A stretch of DNA of 64,000 nucleotides from Deltaproteobacteria bacterium (lineage in GTDB: Bacteria > Desulfobacterota > Syntrophia > Syntrophales > Smithellaceae): the NCBI GenBank assembly GCA_022710585.1, contig JAKLGV010000008.1, forward strand, positions 40,183 to 104,182, given 5' to 3'. Numbering within the stretch: the stretch's first letter is position 1; each line of letters begins with the position of its first letter. Shown here piece after piece: positions 37,952 through 46,929 of the stretch. The notes beneath the pieces are model-generated. The model did no database searches. It saw only the letters and a list, made by a program, of their open reading frames with translations, and had not been told where the DNA came from. The position numbers and the translations under genes are program-made.

Positions 37952-39149
37952 TGATGAATTTTTCCATCAGCAGATGTCCCGGTGAAATGATCCGTTTGCT
38001 TTCTCTGGCGTTGATCTCATTAAAAGACACGCCGGAAGCCATGTTTTCCTCTTTGCGGGAAGACAGAACCGCAAAGGGACTGGGATCGCTGACATGCGTC
38101 CGGACATCCAGCGGCGTGGGATGATCACTTAAAACAATCACCCGGTAATCGCCGAATGAGCCGATCCTATTCAAGATCGGTCCGACAATTTTCTCGTCAA
38201 AAAGTTCAATGGATTTGATCTTTCCTTCGGCGTTTCCTTCATGGCCCATTTCATCGGGCGCTTCCAGATGAACGAAGACGAAATCCATAAAATTCAGGAT
38301 GTCCAGAGCCATATTCGCCTTGCCCTCATAATTGGTGTCGATATAGCCGGTCGCGCCTTCCACCGGACAGACTTTTAATCCGGCAATGACGCCGATGCCT
38401 TTGAGCAGATCCACGGCCGAAACCATTCCGCCGGTGATGGAATACTTCTGAGTGAGCGGAACAATCTGCGGCTTTCTGCCCTGCCCCCATAGCCAGATGG
38501 AATTAGCCTGTTTCTTGCCGGCCTCATTCCTTTTGGCATTGATCGGATGATTCTTTAAAATGTCCGCCGCGCGCCGCATAATGGAATTGATTTCCTCAAA
38601 CGAATTTCCCCGCGGCAGATAGCCGGCAATCGCTTTGCCGGTGATGTCATGCGGCGGTGTGGTTTCCGGAGCGGCGGGAGATTCGCGCCAGACAAACAAA
38701 TGACGGTAACCGACGCCGGGGAAAAACTCATAGGGCGGTTTTCCCAATTCTTTATTTAAATCATATATAATCTCTGCGGCTTCCGTGCTGGAAATATGTC
38801 CGGCAGTGAAATCGTCCATAAAAGCATCGGGCGTATCCATATCGCCGATGTTGACCAGATTACATCGGTAAACCATATCATTAGGGCCAAGCTCAATGCC
38901 CATGCTGGCCGCTTCCAGGGGCCCGCGACCGGTATAGGTTTCCCGGGGATCATACCCGAGAACGCTCAACGTGGCGACATCGCTGCCCGGATTGACGCCG
39001 GGAGGTATAGTGTCCACCAGACCGATGGTTCCTTCGGCTGCCATCTGATCCATAAAAGGCGTAAAGGCAACCTGGAGAGGCGTTTTGCCGCCCAGTTTAT
39101 CAGTCGGATAATCGGCCATGCCATCGCCGAGCAATATAACGTATTTCAT
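37923..39149 (-). CDS. apgM: Cofactor-independent PGM-like protein, proposed homoserine kinase
   Basis: A 408-residue alkaline-phosphatase-superfamily protein of the archaeal-type apgM group. It has the N-terminal metal site (ILLGDGMAD), NPGSDVATLSVLGYDP with the catalytic Ser/Asp region, and VFVHLEAPDEMGHEG plus VLSDHPTP metal ligands. A subgroup found where thrB is missing, next to homoserine dehydrogenase, was proposed as an alternative homoserine kinase (TIGR02535). The gene lies 17 bases after hom on the same strand, which fits. Phosphoglycerate mutase activity remains possible. Confidence 0.85.
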   Translation of the reverse strand: MKYVILLGDGMADYPTDKLGGKTPLQVAFTPFMDQMAAEGTIGLVDTIPPGVNPGSDVATLSVLGYDPRETYTGRGPLEAASMGIELGPNDMVYRCNLVNIGDMDTPDAFMDDFTAGHISSTEAAEIIYDLNKELGKPPYEFFPGVGYRHLFVWRESPAAPETTPPHDITGKAIAGYLPRGNSFEEINSIMRRAADILKNHPINAKRNEAGKKQANSIWLWGQGRKPQIVPLTQKYSITGGMVSAVDLLKGIGVIAGLKVCPVEGATGYIDTNYEGKANMALDILNFMDFVFVHLEAPDEMGHEGNAEGKIKSIELFDEKIVGPILNRIGSFGDYRVIVLSDHPTPLDVRTHVSDPSPFAVLSSRKEENMASGVSFNEINARESKRIISPGHLLMEKFINDWRAVAGS

Positions 39150-39166
39150 AGGGCTATCGTCTTCTT

Positions 39167-40477
39167 TCAGTTTAGATCATCTTCCACCCGGATCAGGATA
39201 GTCTTATCCTGAACCACATCCAGCTTGTCTATCTTCTGCAGCGCTTTCCGTACGTCTTTTTCCCGGGCCTTATAGGTCGTCATGACAATCGGAACGGCCC
39301 CCTTCTTTCCCCTGGCCTTTTGAATACAGGCGGCAATGCTGATGTTGTGCTTGCCGAGAATTCCGGCGATTTTGGACAGAACGCCGGGACGATCCAGGGC
39401 GGCGAACCTGAAGAAATATTTCGTTTCAATGTTATCCATTGGAACCAGCTTAATCGGTGTCATCGTGCCCTCATTGATGGAGCGCAACGGTCCCCGACTG
39501 TTGGTCTGGTTGATGACATCACGCGCGCAGTCAATGATGTCGCTGAACACGGCGCTGGCGGTCGGCATCATGCCCGCTCCCTGCCCGAAAAGAAACACGG
39601 GGCCTGAGGCGTCGCCGACAATATGAAAAGCGTTGTAGTTCTGATTCACGTTGGCCAGTAGATGGCCGGAGGGAATCATCGTCGGATGAATTCTTGCCTC
39701 CACCGAGCCGTTTCTGAGCATAGCGATGGCCAGCAGTTTGATCCGGTAACCCAGCTCCCGGGCAAAAGCGATATCTTCGCGGCTGATTTTCGTGATTCCT
39801 TCCAGATAAACATCTTTCCAGTTGACTTTTTTGCCGTAAGCCAGCGACAGAATGATCGCCATTTTATGCGCTGTATCAATTCCTTCAATATCGAAAGTCG
39901 GATCGGCTTCGGCAAACCCAAGCCGCTGCGCCTCCTTTAAAACGACGTCAAAGGGCTTATCTTCGTCGGTCATTTTGGTCAGGATGAAATTGCAGGTTCC
40001 ATTCATAATCCCCATCACCGAATTGATTCTATTGGCGACCAGGCTTTCCTTTAAAGTCTTGATGATCGGAATGGTTCCCCCGACACTGGCTTCAAAGCCA
40101 ATATGCGTTTTGTTTTTCTGAGCCGCCGGGAAAATTTCATTGCCGTGCGTTGCGAGAAGCGCCTTATTCGCGGTCACTACGTGCTTGCCTTCGGCAATGG
40201 CTTCCAGAACAAACGTGCGCGCCGGTTCATAGCCGCCCATCAGTTCGATAACGATTGAAATGTCGTCATCATGAATGATTTCTTGTGCGTCTTTCGTCAA
40301 CAGACCCTTGGCGACCTTGACGCCGCGAGGCGTCGTGATATCGATATCGGCGATTTTCTTTAAATTAAGCCGGGCACCCAGCTTTTTTGTAATCAGCTCT
40401 TCATTTTGCCTCAACAGTTTGACGACTCCGGTTCCGATGGTGCCGAATCCGATGAGCCCGATATGGATTTCTTTCAT
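39167..40477 (-). CDS. hom: Homoserine dehydrogenase
   Basis: A 436-residue monofunctional enzyme reducing aspartate semialdehyde to homoserine. It has the Rossmann motif IGLIGFGTIGTGVVKLL, VVTANKALLATHG, the catalytic FEASVGGTIPIIKTLK, GIMNGTCNFILTKM, and a C-terminal ACT domain (FRFAALDRPGVLSKIAGILG) for Thr feedback. ATG 40477 is preferred over the in-frame GTG 40486. With apgM it covers homoserine and perhaps O-phosphohomoserine synthesis. Confidence 0.95.
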   Translation of the reverse strand: MKEIHIGLIGFGTIGTGVVKLLRQNEELITKKLGARLNLKKIADIDITTPRGVKVAKGLLTKDAQEIIHDDDISIVIELMGGYEPARTFVLEAIAEGKHVVTANKALLATHGNEIFPAAQKNKTHIGFEASVGGTIPIIKTLKESLVANRINSVMGIMNGTCNFILTKMTDEDKPFDVVLKEAQRLGFAEADPTFDIEGIDTAHKMAIILSLAYGKKVNWKDVYLEGITKISREDIAFARELGYRIKLLAIAMLRNGSVEARIHPTMIPSGHLLANVNQNYNAFHIVGDASGPVFLFGQGAGMMPTASAVFSDIIDCARDVINQTNSRGPLRSINEGTMTPIKLVPMDNIETKYFFRFAALDRPGVLSKIAGILGKHNISIAACIQKARGKKGAVPIVMTTYKAREKDVRKALQKIDKLDVVQDKTILIRVEDDLN

Positions 40478-40629
40478 TACATACACCCGATATTATTTAA
40501 TAATTTTGAATTTCTGTTTGTTTCTTTACGGCGTATTCCCTATAACAAAAACAGCCTTTTTGTCAAACAAATATAAATTAAATTTCCGGAATGAAGAGAA
40601 GAAAACGGGAAGAATCAAAAAGAAACGCT

Positions 40630-41037
40630 CTACTTGACCGTTATCGGCTTATTTTCAATGCCCGCGTAAAAAACGACGATTTCCGCCGTCTCTTTGCCTT
40701 CATTTTTTCCATAGTGTTTCTTGTTGACCAGTTCCACAATAGAATCACCGGCTTTGAGATTGAGGGTTTTACGATCTTCCGTTATGACAGTCAGCTCTCC
40801 CTTAACCAGAACACCGGCGTTGATAACCGGATGATAATGCATATCCAATTCCGCACCGGCGGGAATCTTGATTCGGAGGATGGTTACCTCCGGCTGCCCT
40901 TGAGAATAGGCCGGCAAATAGTTTCCATCCCAGCTTTTTGTCGATTTTGCCAACTGCTTCACTTCAATATGATTTCCCGCACAGGCGGTGATGAATAATA
41001 ATGATACAACAAAAGATCCTAATACAACTTTTTTCAT
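40630..41037 (-). CDS. Cupin-domain lipoprotein
   Basis: A 135-residue exported protein. A signal peptide ends in the lipobox FITAC, so it is likely lipid-anchored. The rest is a single cupin barrel: IPAGAELDMHYHPVINAGVLVKGELTV has the metal-binding HxH, and LKAGDSIVE is the second motif region, but the usual second His is only partly matched. Substrate unknown. The gene is between hom and panE on the minus strand; the 143-base gap to hom holds nothing evident. Confidence 0.8.
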   Translation of the reverse strand: MKKVVLGSFVVSLLFITACAGNHIEVKQLAKSTKSWDGNYLPAYSQGQPEVTILRIKIPAGAELDMHYHPVINAGVLVKGELTVITEDRKTLNLKAGDSIVELVNKKHYGKNEGKETAEIVVFYAGIENKPITVK

Positions 41038-41053
41038 TTTGTTTTCTCCAATT

Positions 41054-41968
41054 TTATTTCAGTTTTTCGTAAATCTCATCGTGTAGCGGTGTGGGAACGC
41101 CTGATTCCCTGCCCGCCTTGCAGAGATATTCCGTCAGGGTGTCGATTTCGGTTTTTCTACCCTTTTCCCGGTCAATCTGCATGGAGGTCTTTGAATGATA
41201 ATCAAAGCCGGCAATCATTTTCATGGATTTATCAACGGCATCTTCCGTAAGATACACATGATGAGCTTTGGCAACCGCAAGAACTTCCATCATCATGCCC
41301 CTCGCCTTTTTTTGAAGCAAAGGATCTTCCAATAATCCGCCATAGGTTTTGCCGGTGGCGGATGTCAGTGAACCAATCGGGCACATTAGAAGATATTTTG
41401 TCCACAAAACTTCCGAAATCCGATCCGTCAACGAGGCATTGATTTTTGCCTTCAATAAAATATCCAGAATATATGCGTAATTTTGGGCTGACTCTGAATC
41501 ATCCGTCCCGAAGGTCAGCTTGCAGGAACCGCCTTCCTGTTTGATGACACCCGGCTTTTCGATGTGGGAAATGATATAGACGCTGCCCCCCAGAACCGTT
41601 GCCTGCGGGAAAATCTTGCGCAGCCTCTCCGCGCTGTTGACGCCATTGAGCAGCGGTATCACCACAGTGTTTGAATGAATGGAGGCGCTGAATTCCTTCG
41701 CGGAATCTTCCAGAGAATAGCTTTTGGTGCAAAAGAAGACCAGATCGAACGTTCCAGCTTCACCGGGATGATCGGTCGCGATTTTGGGCCGGGCAATATA
41801 ATTTTCCTGTGTTGTGAATACTTGCAGGCCGTCATGCTGTATGGTTTTTAAATGCTCACCGCGAGCGATAAAGATGATTTCATGCTCTTCAGATTTTTCA
41901 TATTCGCGAGCCAGTTTTCCGCCGAAATACCCTCCGACTCCGCCGATGCCGATGATGCCTATTCTCAA
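41054..41968 (-). CDS. panE: 2-dehydropantoate 2-reductase family protein
   Basis: A 304-residue ketopantoate reductase type enzyme (ApbA/PanE): N-terminal IGIIGIGGVGGYFGGKLA, the CTKSYSLED strand with the family Lys, NGVNSAERLRKIFP, and the C-terminal helical domain with the second catalytic Lys in EVLWTKYLLMCPIG. In pantothenate synthesis it reduces ketopantoate with NADPH. Paralogues with other substrates exist, and no panB/panC is here, so the role is probable only. Confidence 0.85.
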   Translation of the reverse strand: MRIGIIGIGGVGGYFGGKLAREYEKSEEHEIIFIARGEHLKTIQHDGLQVFTTQENYIARPKIATDHPGEAGTFDLVFFCTKSYSLEDSAKEFSASIHSNTVVIPLLNGVNSAERLRKIFPQATVLGGSVYIISHIEKPGVIKQEGGSCKLTFGTDDSESAQNYAYILDILLKAKINASLTDRISEVLWTKYLLMCPIGSLTSATGKTYGGLLEDPLLQKKARGMMMEVLAVAKAHHVYLTEDAVDKSMKMIAGFDYHSKTSMQIDREKGRKTEIDTLTEYLCKAGRESGVPTPLHDEIYEKLK

Positions 41969-42058
41969 TCTCTTTCCCCGAATAAATATTTTCGGAGAAA
42001 TTATCTCTCCTTGTTCAGTAAGTCAAGCGTTCAATAAAATTCTATTATCAGAGCACTG

Positions 42059-42106
42059 TATGACCGAACTTTTTTCTTGACGGTCATAAGCGTATGTTAC
42101 TATAAG
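42059..42106 (+). promoter_or_regulatory. Sigma-70 promoter with overlapping inverted repeat upstream of the acylase gene
   Basis: -35 TTGACG at 42077-42082, an 18-base spacer and -10 TATAAG at 42101-42106. An inverted repeat TATGACCG (42059-42066) / CGGTCATA (42081-42088) spans the -35 and part of the spacer, a plausible operator. The divergent panE start is 91 bases to the left. Confidence 0.65.
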
Positions 42107-42151
42107 GTTGCACAGGTCAACAAATTCATTTCTTAAATCAAGGAGATCTCC

Positions 42152-44689
42152 ATGAAATTCAATGTCCTGGTTCGGTTTTTTCATCTCAAGGTTTCTTTCG
42201 CTTTAGCCGCTACGCTTTGCCTGGTCATCGGCGGCTGCGCTCCTGTTCTTAATACCGTTTTCAATGACTCTCGTCCTCCGCTGGAAGGTCAACAGACTGT
42301 CCCCGGCCTCAAAGAAAAAGTCACCGTCAGTCGGGACAACATGGGCATCCCGATGATTGAAGCAGACAATATGGATGACCTTGTTTTTGCGATGGGCTGC
42401 GTCAGCGCCTATGACCGCTTCACGCAGATGGAGGGATTCAGGCTGGTGGGCAAAGGAAGACTCTCCGAACTGCTGGGCAGCGCCACACTGGAAATGGATA
42501 TCTATCTCCGGGCGTTAAATCTTAATCAGGCGGCTCAAACGCTTTACATATCGGCCTCTCCGGAAGTTCATCGATTGCTGAGAAATTACAGTGACGGGGT
42601 CAACGCGTATCTGGCCTACGCCCCTCTTCCAATGACGCTCAAAATGGCCGGCCACAAGCCGGAGCCGTGGAAACCGATTGATTCCGTCTATGTGTTTCTT
42701 GTTCTGACACTGGGGCTTGGACAAAATCTTCATGAAGAAATCAACATGCTCAATATTGCTCAGGCGGTTGAACCGGAAAAAATGGCCTGGCTATTTCCCA
42801 TCTATCCCGACGAGCCGCTCCCCTTTGAGGAAATGAAAAAACTTTCCGGTCTGGATTTAAAAAAAGCGTCAGCGGATATTGAACATCTCGGGAAAATTGT
42901 TTCCGTGGCCAACCGTCTTCTGATCCGTGAAACGGCGGCATCGAACAACTGGGTGGTCTCCGGCAAACTGACCCAATCCGGCAAGCCGATTCTGGCCAAC
43001 GACACGCACCTGCCTCTGACCATGCCTTCCATCTGGCACATGATTCATGTAAAATGTCCCGAAATTGAAGGCGCCGGCATTGCGATTGCCGGAGTGCCGG
43101 GTATTATTGCCGGCTATAACGGGAGAACGGCTGTGGGCATGACGATGGTGATGTCCGATGATCAGGATCTCTTTCTGGAAAAACTAAAACAACAATCAGA
43201 CGGACTATATTATCTCTACAAAGATCAGTGGCTCAAAGCGGACAGCCGAACGGAAACCTTTCGCGTCAAAGGCCGGAAGGATGTTACGCGGACTTACTTT
43301 GAAACCAGACACGGTGTGCTTTTGAATAGCATTTTGACTGATGATCCACGCCATGAACTTGTTCCCCAACCGGTCAATCAAACGCTGGGCATCGCGCTGA
43401 GTTGGGCCGGGAAGGAACCAGACAGGACAATGGATACGTTCTTTGCTATCATGCGTTCGCAGTCAGTTGATGAAATCCTTAAAATAACCGGCAGCCACAC
43501 ATCTTCGATGCCGCTGAATCTGGTTATGGCGGACGAAAAAGATATTGCCTGGCAGGTTACCGGACGATACCCGCTGCGCAAGAAAGGACGCGGTCTTTGT
43601 CCCTCTCCGGGATGGACAGGCGAATATGACTGGCAAGGATTTCTCGATCCCTCACTGCATCCATCTTTAAAAAATCCCGGACAGGGATACTTTGGCACAG
43701 CCAATCACAGAACAGTGCCGGCGGATTTTCCCCATATCCTTACGTCCTCCTGGTACTATCCCGACAGAGCCCAGCGCATTGATCAGATGATGCAAGGCGT
43801 AAAAAATTATACGGTGGAAAACGCCAGGGCCATGCAGCTTGATGTGCATTCCCCTTTTGTTGGAACCATTAAAGCGGCGCTCCTGGAGGAAAACGCACTG
43901 AAGGATATGGCATCTGTCTGGCAGAATAAACCCCGGGCCGAGATCGCTCAAAAAGCCATCATCCTGCTGCGCGATTTTGACGGGGATATGCGCGTTGATT
44001 CGGGGGGAGCGGCTTTCTGCGGCGCTTTTCTGTCTTCACTGAGTAAAAATCTATTTGCCGATGAACTTGGCGGCACAGACTCCCTGCCCTATCAGTCTCT
44101 TCTGGAATCAACTTTAACGTCCTATTCCGCCCTTCATGATCACCTGACCGAGCGCGGTAAACAGAGCCCTTTCTGGGATGATGTAACAACGCCTCTCATT
44201 GAAACGCGCAATCAGATTTTGGCCAGAACTGTGCTGGACGCGATTGACATTCTGGAGAATCAATGCGGCAAAGATCCTGAAAAATGGCAGTGGGGGAAGC
44301 TGCACACCTATCACTGGAAAACCGATGCCACATTATTTTCTGATTACATGGATTTGATGGAAAAGACGGGAATTAAATTTCTCTCCGGATATTTTGACAG
44401 AGGCCCCTACCCGGCGCCCGGCGACCACACAACGCTGAATGTTGCCGGATATCAGACGGGCAAAAACTTTGAAACCTGGCTGATTCCGGCTATGCGCGTC
44501 ATCGTGGATTTCGGCAGTGATGAGCCCATTATCGGCATCAACAGCACCGGGCAGTCGGATAATCCTTCCAGCCCGTTTTATGACGACGGCATCGCCGCTT
44601 TCCGGGAAGGCAAGTATCAGAATTTTCCGTTTCAGGAGAAAAATGTAAAAGAGCACTACACGAAAACCCTGACGCTGCTGCCTCGATAA
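42152..44689 (+). CDS. Penicillin acylase-family (Ntn hydrolase) lipoprotein
   Basis: An 845-residue member of peptidase family S45. The N-terminus has a signal peptide with lipobox VIGGC (Cys near residue 30). The alpha region precedes the catalytic Ser264 in ASNNWVVSGKLTQSG, the self-processing site that becomes the N-terminal nucleophile of the beta chain, followed by ILANDTHLPLTMPSIWH. The C-terminus has PGDHTTLNVAG. Family members hydrolyse penicillins, acyl-homoserine lactones or other amides; the substrate here is not known. AAGGAGA lies seven bases before the ATG. Confidence 0.9.
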   Translation: MKFNVLVRFFHLKVSFALAATLCLVIGGCAPVLNTVFNDSRPPLEGQQTVPGLKEKVTVSRDNMGIPMIEADNMDDLVFAMGCVSAYDRFTQMEGFRLVGKGRLSELLGSATLEMDIYLRALNLNQAAQTLYISASPEVHRLLRNYSDGVNAYLAYAPLPMTLKMAGHKPEPWKPIDSVYVFLVLTLGLGQNLHEEINMLNIAQAVEPEKMAWLFPIYPDEPLPFEEMKKLSGLDLKKASADIEHLGKIVSVANRLLIRETAASNNWVVSGKLTQSGKPILANDTHLPLTMPSIWHMIHVKCPEIEGAGIAIAGVPGIIAGYNGRTAVGMTMVMSDDQDLFLEKLKQQSDGLYYLYKDQWLKADSRTETFRVKGRKDVTRTYFETRHGVLLNSILTDDPRHELVPQPVNQTLGIALSWAGKEPDRTMDTFFAIMRSQSVDEILKITGSHTSSMPLNLVMADEKDIAWQVTGRYPLRKKGRGLCPSPGWTGEYDWQGFLDPSLHPSLKNPGQGYFGTANHRTVPADFPHILTSSWYYPDRAQRIDQMMQGVKNYTVENARAMQLDVHSPFVGTIKAALLEENALKDMASVWQNKPRAEIAQKAIILLRDFDGDMRVDSGGAAFCGAFLSSLSKNLFADELGGTDSLPYQSLLESTLTSYSALHDHLTERGKQSPFWDDVTTPLIETRNQILARTVLDAIDILENQCGKDPEKWQWGKLHTYHWKTDATLFSDYMDLMEKTGIKFLSGYFDRGPYPAPGDHTTLNVAGYQTGKNFETWLIPAMRVIVDFGSDEPIIGINSTGQSDNPSSPFYDDGIAAFREGKYQNFPFQEKNVKEHYTKTLTLLPR

Positions 44690-44703
44690 AACCGGGATTG
44701 GCC

Positions 44704-44742
44704 AAAAAAAACGCTCCGACATGATTGCTCATAGCCGGAGCG
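44704..44742. terminator. Terminator shared by the acylase gene and cspA
   Basis: Stem CGCTCCG (44712-44718) / CGGAGCG (44736-44742), with an inner ATGA/TCAT helix over a tetraloop. On the minus strand it ends in eight T and terminates cspA; on the plus strand it is followed by a short T run and may also stop the acylase transcript. Confidence 0.85.
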
Positions 44743-44767
44743 CTAATTTTTCAATTGTCAGCTCAAA

Positions 44768-44968
44768 TTAAAGAGCTCTGACGTTTTCAGCCGACGGACC
44801 TTTTTTGCCCTGAGTAACATCAAAGCTTACGCGCTGGCCTTCCTGCAATGTCTTGAATCCATCGCCCTGGATCGCGCTGAAATGCACGAAAACATCGCCG
44901 CCCTCTTCATTCTGGATGAAGCCGAAGCCTTTGCTTTCGTTGAACCACTTGACTGTACCTTCTGACAT
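44768..44968 (-). CDS. cspA: Cold-shock-domain protein
   Basis: A 66-residue single CSD protein. [18 protein letters not shown] and VFVHFSAI give the RNP1 and RNP2 motifs; the end is [11 protein letters not shown]. Start ATG 44968 has AAAGGAGG upstream; an in-frame extension through the leader is not expected. CSD proteins bind single-stranded RNA and DNA and can be cold- or growth-controlled. The gene has a leader of about 160 bases with a terminator-like hairpin. Confidence 0.95.
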   Translation of the reverse strand: MSEGTVKWFNESKGFGFIQNEEGGDVFVHFSAIQGDGFKTLQEGQRVSFDVTQGKKGPSAENVRAL

Positions 44969-44994
44969 AGTTCTAATCCTCCTTTCATAAATTT

Positions 44995-45090
44995 TCAAAA
45001 GTCGAACCAGCACAATGACAGAACTAAAAAAACCGCCAAGACTCCAAAGCCCGGCGGTAAACCTTTGTGCTTCAAAATGTCTAAATTCAA
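44995..45090 (-). CDS. Possible 31-residue leader peptide upstream of cspA
   Basis: In the cspA leader, GGAGG followed six bases later by TTG opens a frame of 31 codons ending at TGA 44995-44997. The product would be [16 protein letters not shown] followed by a hydrophobic stretch ending CWFDF. The frame runs through the hairpin at 45025-45058 and stops 26 bases before the cspA ATG. It could be a regulatory leader peptide, a small membrane protein or chance; the TTG start and short length keep confidence low. Confidence 0.3.
   Translation of the reverse strand: MNLDILKHKGLPPGFGVLAVFLVLSLCWFDF
45025..45058 (-). terminator. Terminator-like hairpin in the cspA leader
   Basis: On the minus strand ACCGCC (from 45058) pairs with GGCGGT (ending 45032) and is followed by seven T. 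It could end transcripts from the upstream hydrolase gene or act as an attenuator inside the cspA leader if cspA is made from the promoter at 45134-45162. Confidence 0.7.
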
Positions 45091-45133
45091 CTCTCTCCTC
45101 CGTATCTTTTTTTCCAGATCCGAAGTTGGAGCG

Positions 45134-45162
45134 ACCCTATGCTAACATCGGATAATAGTCAA
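45134..45162 (-). promoter_or_regulatory. Probable promoter of cspA
   Basis: Read on the minus strand: TTGACT, a 17-base spacer, and -10 TAGGGT. It lies just downstream of the hydrolase stop, about 165 bases before the cspA start, leaving a long structured leader like those of cold-shock genes. Confidence 0.5.
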
Positions 45163-45177
45163 GCTTTATTTATAAAA

Positions 45178-46077
45178 TTATTTTTCGGGCTGAAGCAGGC
45201 CGCAACGCGCCAGAAACATATCCACTTCCTGAAATACCTCTTTTGCAACCTGGCCGCGAACAACGCCATGCATGTGATAATCCACCCAGGCAAAATGCTT
45301 CTGTTCAGATCCCAGATGCTTAAAGATGGCTGGGCCGCTTTGCGGCGCGACTTTCGGATCACGATTGGCCTGAATCACCAGCGCGGGAATTCTGATTTTG
45401 TTAAGCGACCGGTGGACCTTCTTCATCAGTTTTTTTACTTGGACAAACGCGCTGACTGGACAGAGCAGGTAATTGATATGGGGGTTATCCGCGTTGTTTT
45501 TCATAAACTCTTTTGCCATGCCCTCCAATCCCCGGCGAAGGCAAAGACGGTTAAACGCATTGAGCGTCTCGGCAAACTTCGATGAAAATCTTTTGAAATG
45601 CAGCGGCGCGCTGACGGAGATCACCGCTTCAAAATCGCGGGGTTTGGAAATAACCGTCTGCAGCGCGAGGCCTGCTCCGGTAGAAAAGCCGGCAACGATG
45701 ATTTTTTTGCAGCATTTTTTTAGAATAGCGTGGCCGCGATCAACCGAATCCAACCAGTCATAATAGTTGCGGGCCGCGAGATCGCTGGAAGAGGTTCCAT
45801 GGCCGGAAAGCCTTGGGGCATAAACGGTCAGACCTTTTTGGTGCAAAAACTCCGCCCACTCCCTGACTTCTTCCGGCGCGGCCATCAACCCGTGAATGAG
45901 CAGAACGCCGGTTTCGGATCCGGGTGATTGAAGAAAAAAAGGCATTCCAATGGCGGTGGGTTTGCTCTCGCCTGTCGAAAAATGCTTTTCATACTCCTGA
46001 AGGAATAGCGATGCTTCAGCAGCAAGAAGGCCATCCAGGGTGTCGTCTTTTTTTGTGAATTCAACTTTCCGCATCAT
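45178..46077 (-). CDS. Alpha/beta hydrolase (carboxylesterase/lysophospholipase-like)
   Basis: A 299-residue hydrolase of the serine aminopeptidase S33 type. GVLLIHGLMAAPEEVREWA is the oxyanion/HG region, the nucleophile is Ser of GFSTGAG, and Asp and His of the triad appear in IQANRDPKVAP and VDYHMHGV. No signal peptide. The ATG follows the hemolysin III stop directly (TAAATGATG), so the two are co-transcribed. Substrate unknown. Confidence 0.87.
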   Translation of the reverse strand: MMRKVEFTKKDDTLDGLLAAEASLFLQEYEKHFSTGESKPTAIGMPFFLQSPGSETGVLLIHGLMAAPEEVREWAEFLHQKGLTVYAPRLSGHGTSSSDLAARNYYDWLDSVDRGHAILKKCCKKIIVAGFSTGAGLALQTVISKPRDFEAVISVSAPLHFKRFSSKFAETLNAFNRLCLRRGLEGMAKEFMKNNADNPHINYLLCPVSAFVQVKKLMKKVHRSLNKIRIPALVIQANRDPKVAPQSGPAIFKHLGSEQKHFAWVDYHMHGVVRGQVAKEVFQEVDMFLARCGLLQPEK

Positions 46078-46737
46078 TTAGACGCCGAACCGGGAATAGA
46101 CCCCGAAAATCATGGCGTAATGCAGAACGCCGCCGATCAGAACCATAATGTGGAAAAGCTCATGAAAGCTGAAAATGCCCGGAACCAATTTCGGTTTTTT
46201 GACGGCATAGATAATACCGCCCAGCGTAAACGCAATGGCGCCGGTGAAAAGAAGCACTGTCTGAGAAACGGACATCTTGTCAAGGAACTGTTTGATGGTG
46301 AAAAGACCTGACCACCCCATAAACAGGTAGATAATCGCGTAGAACGTTCGGGGCGCTCTGGGGAAAAAAATCTGGGAAATCACACCAACGCCGACCAGAC
46401 TCCACTGGAAGGCAATCATCGCCCATCTGGCCGTGCCCTCCAGACAGAAATAGCATACGGGGGTAAAGGTTCCCGCGATCATGAAAAATATGGCCAGACG
46501 ATCCATTCTTCTCCAGAAGGAAAGCTCATTTTCCTGCTTTTTAAACGCGTGATAGAGTGAACTTGCCGAAAAAAGAAACACCAGGGAAATTCCGTAAATG
46601 AGGGCGGTGATCAGACCCGATGTTGAAAAACTGGCGACAATGGCCAGAACGACAGTGCCCACGACAGCGGCAATCATGCCGGCAAAATGTGAATAGAAAT
46701 TAAACAGCTCCTGAGTTTTGATTTTCATTCCTATCAT
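46078..46737 (-). CDS. Hemolysin III / PAQR family membrane protein
   Basis: A 219-residue integral membrane protein with seven hydrophobic helices and the three PAQR metal-site motifs: SASSLYHAF, DRLAIFFMIAGTFTPVCYF and HELFHIMVLIGGVLHYAMIF. The family includes YqfA/Hly-III; some members act in membrane lipid homeostasis, and hydrolase activity has been proposed. True haemolysin function is not implied. The 46738-47106 gap to the right holds no gene but contains the riboswitch. Confidence 0.88.
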   Translation of the reverse strand: MIGMKIKTQELFNFYSHFAGMIAAVVGTVVLAIVASFSTSGLITALIYGISLVFLFSASSLYHAFKKQENELSFWRRMDRLAIFFMIAGTFTPVCYFCLEGTARWAMIAFQWSLVGVGVISQIFFPRAPRTFYAIIYLFMGWSGLFTIKQFLDKMSVSQTVLLFTGAIAFTLGGIIYAVKKPKLVPGIFSFHELFHIMVLIGGVLHYAMIFGVYSRFGV

Positions 46738-46884
46738 CCTAAAAAAATAATGGTCTTCTTACGCTCACAGATTCATTATAAAAACAAGCAATTAATCTAT
46801 TTTTATCCTAAGCTCCTGTTATTTTTAATTTATAATATGCAAATCATTGTCTTTAAAAAACTGAAAAATCCCCCTTTAGAGGGA

Positions 46885-46913
46885 TTGACAAGCGCTTGAT
46901 CATCAGGCATTAT
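46885..46913 (+). promoter_or_regulatory. Promoter for riboswitch-diguanylate cyclase transcript
   Basis: TTGACA at 46885-46890, a 17-base spacer and CATTAT at 46908-46913 (four of six -10 bases). The predicted start near 46920 falls just ahead of the aptamer. Confidence 0.65.
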
Positions 46914-46929
46914 TCAACCAAGCTTGAAA

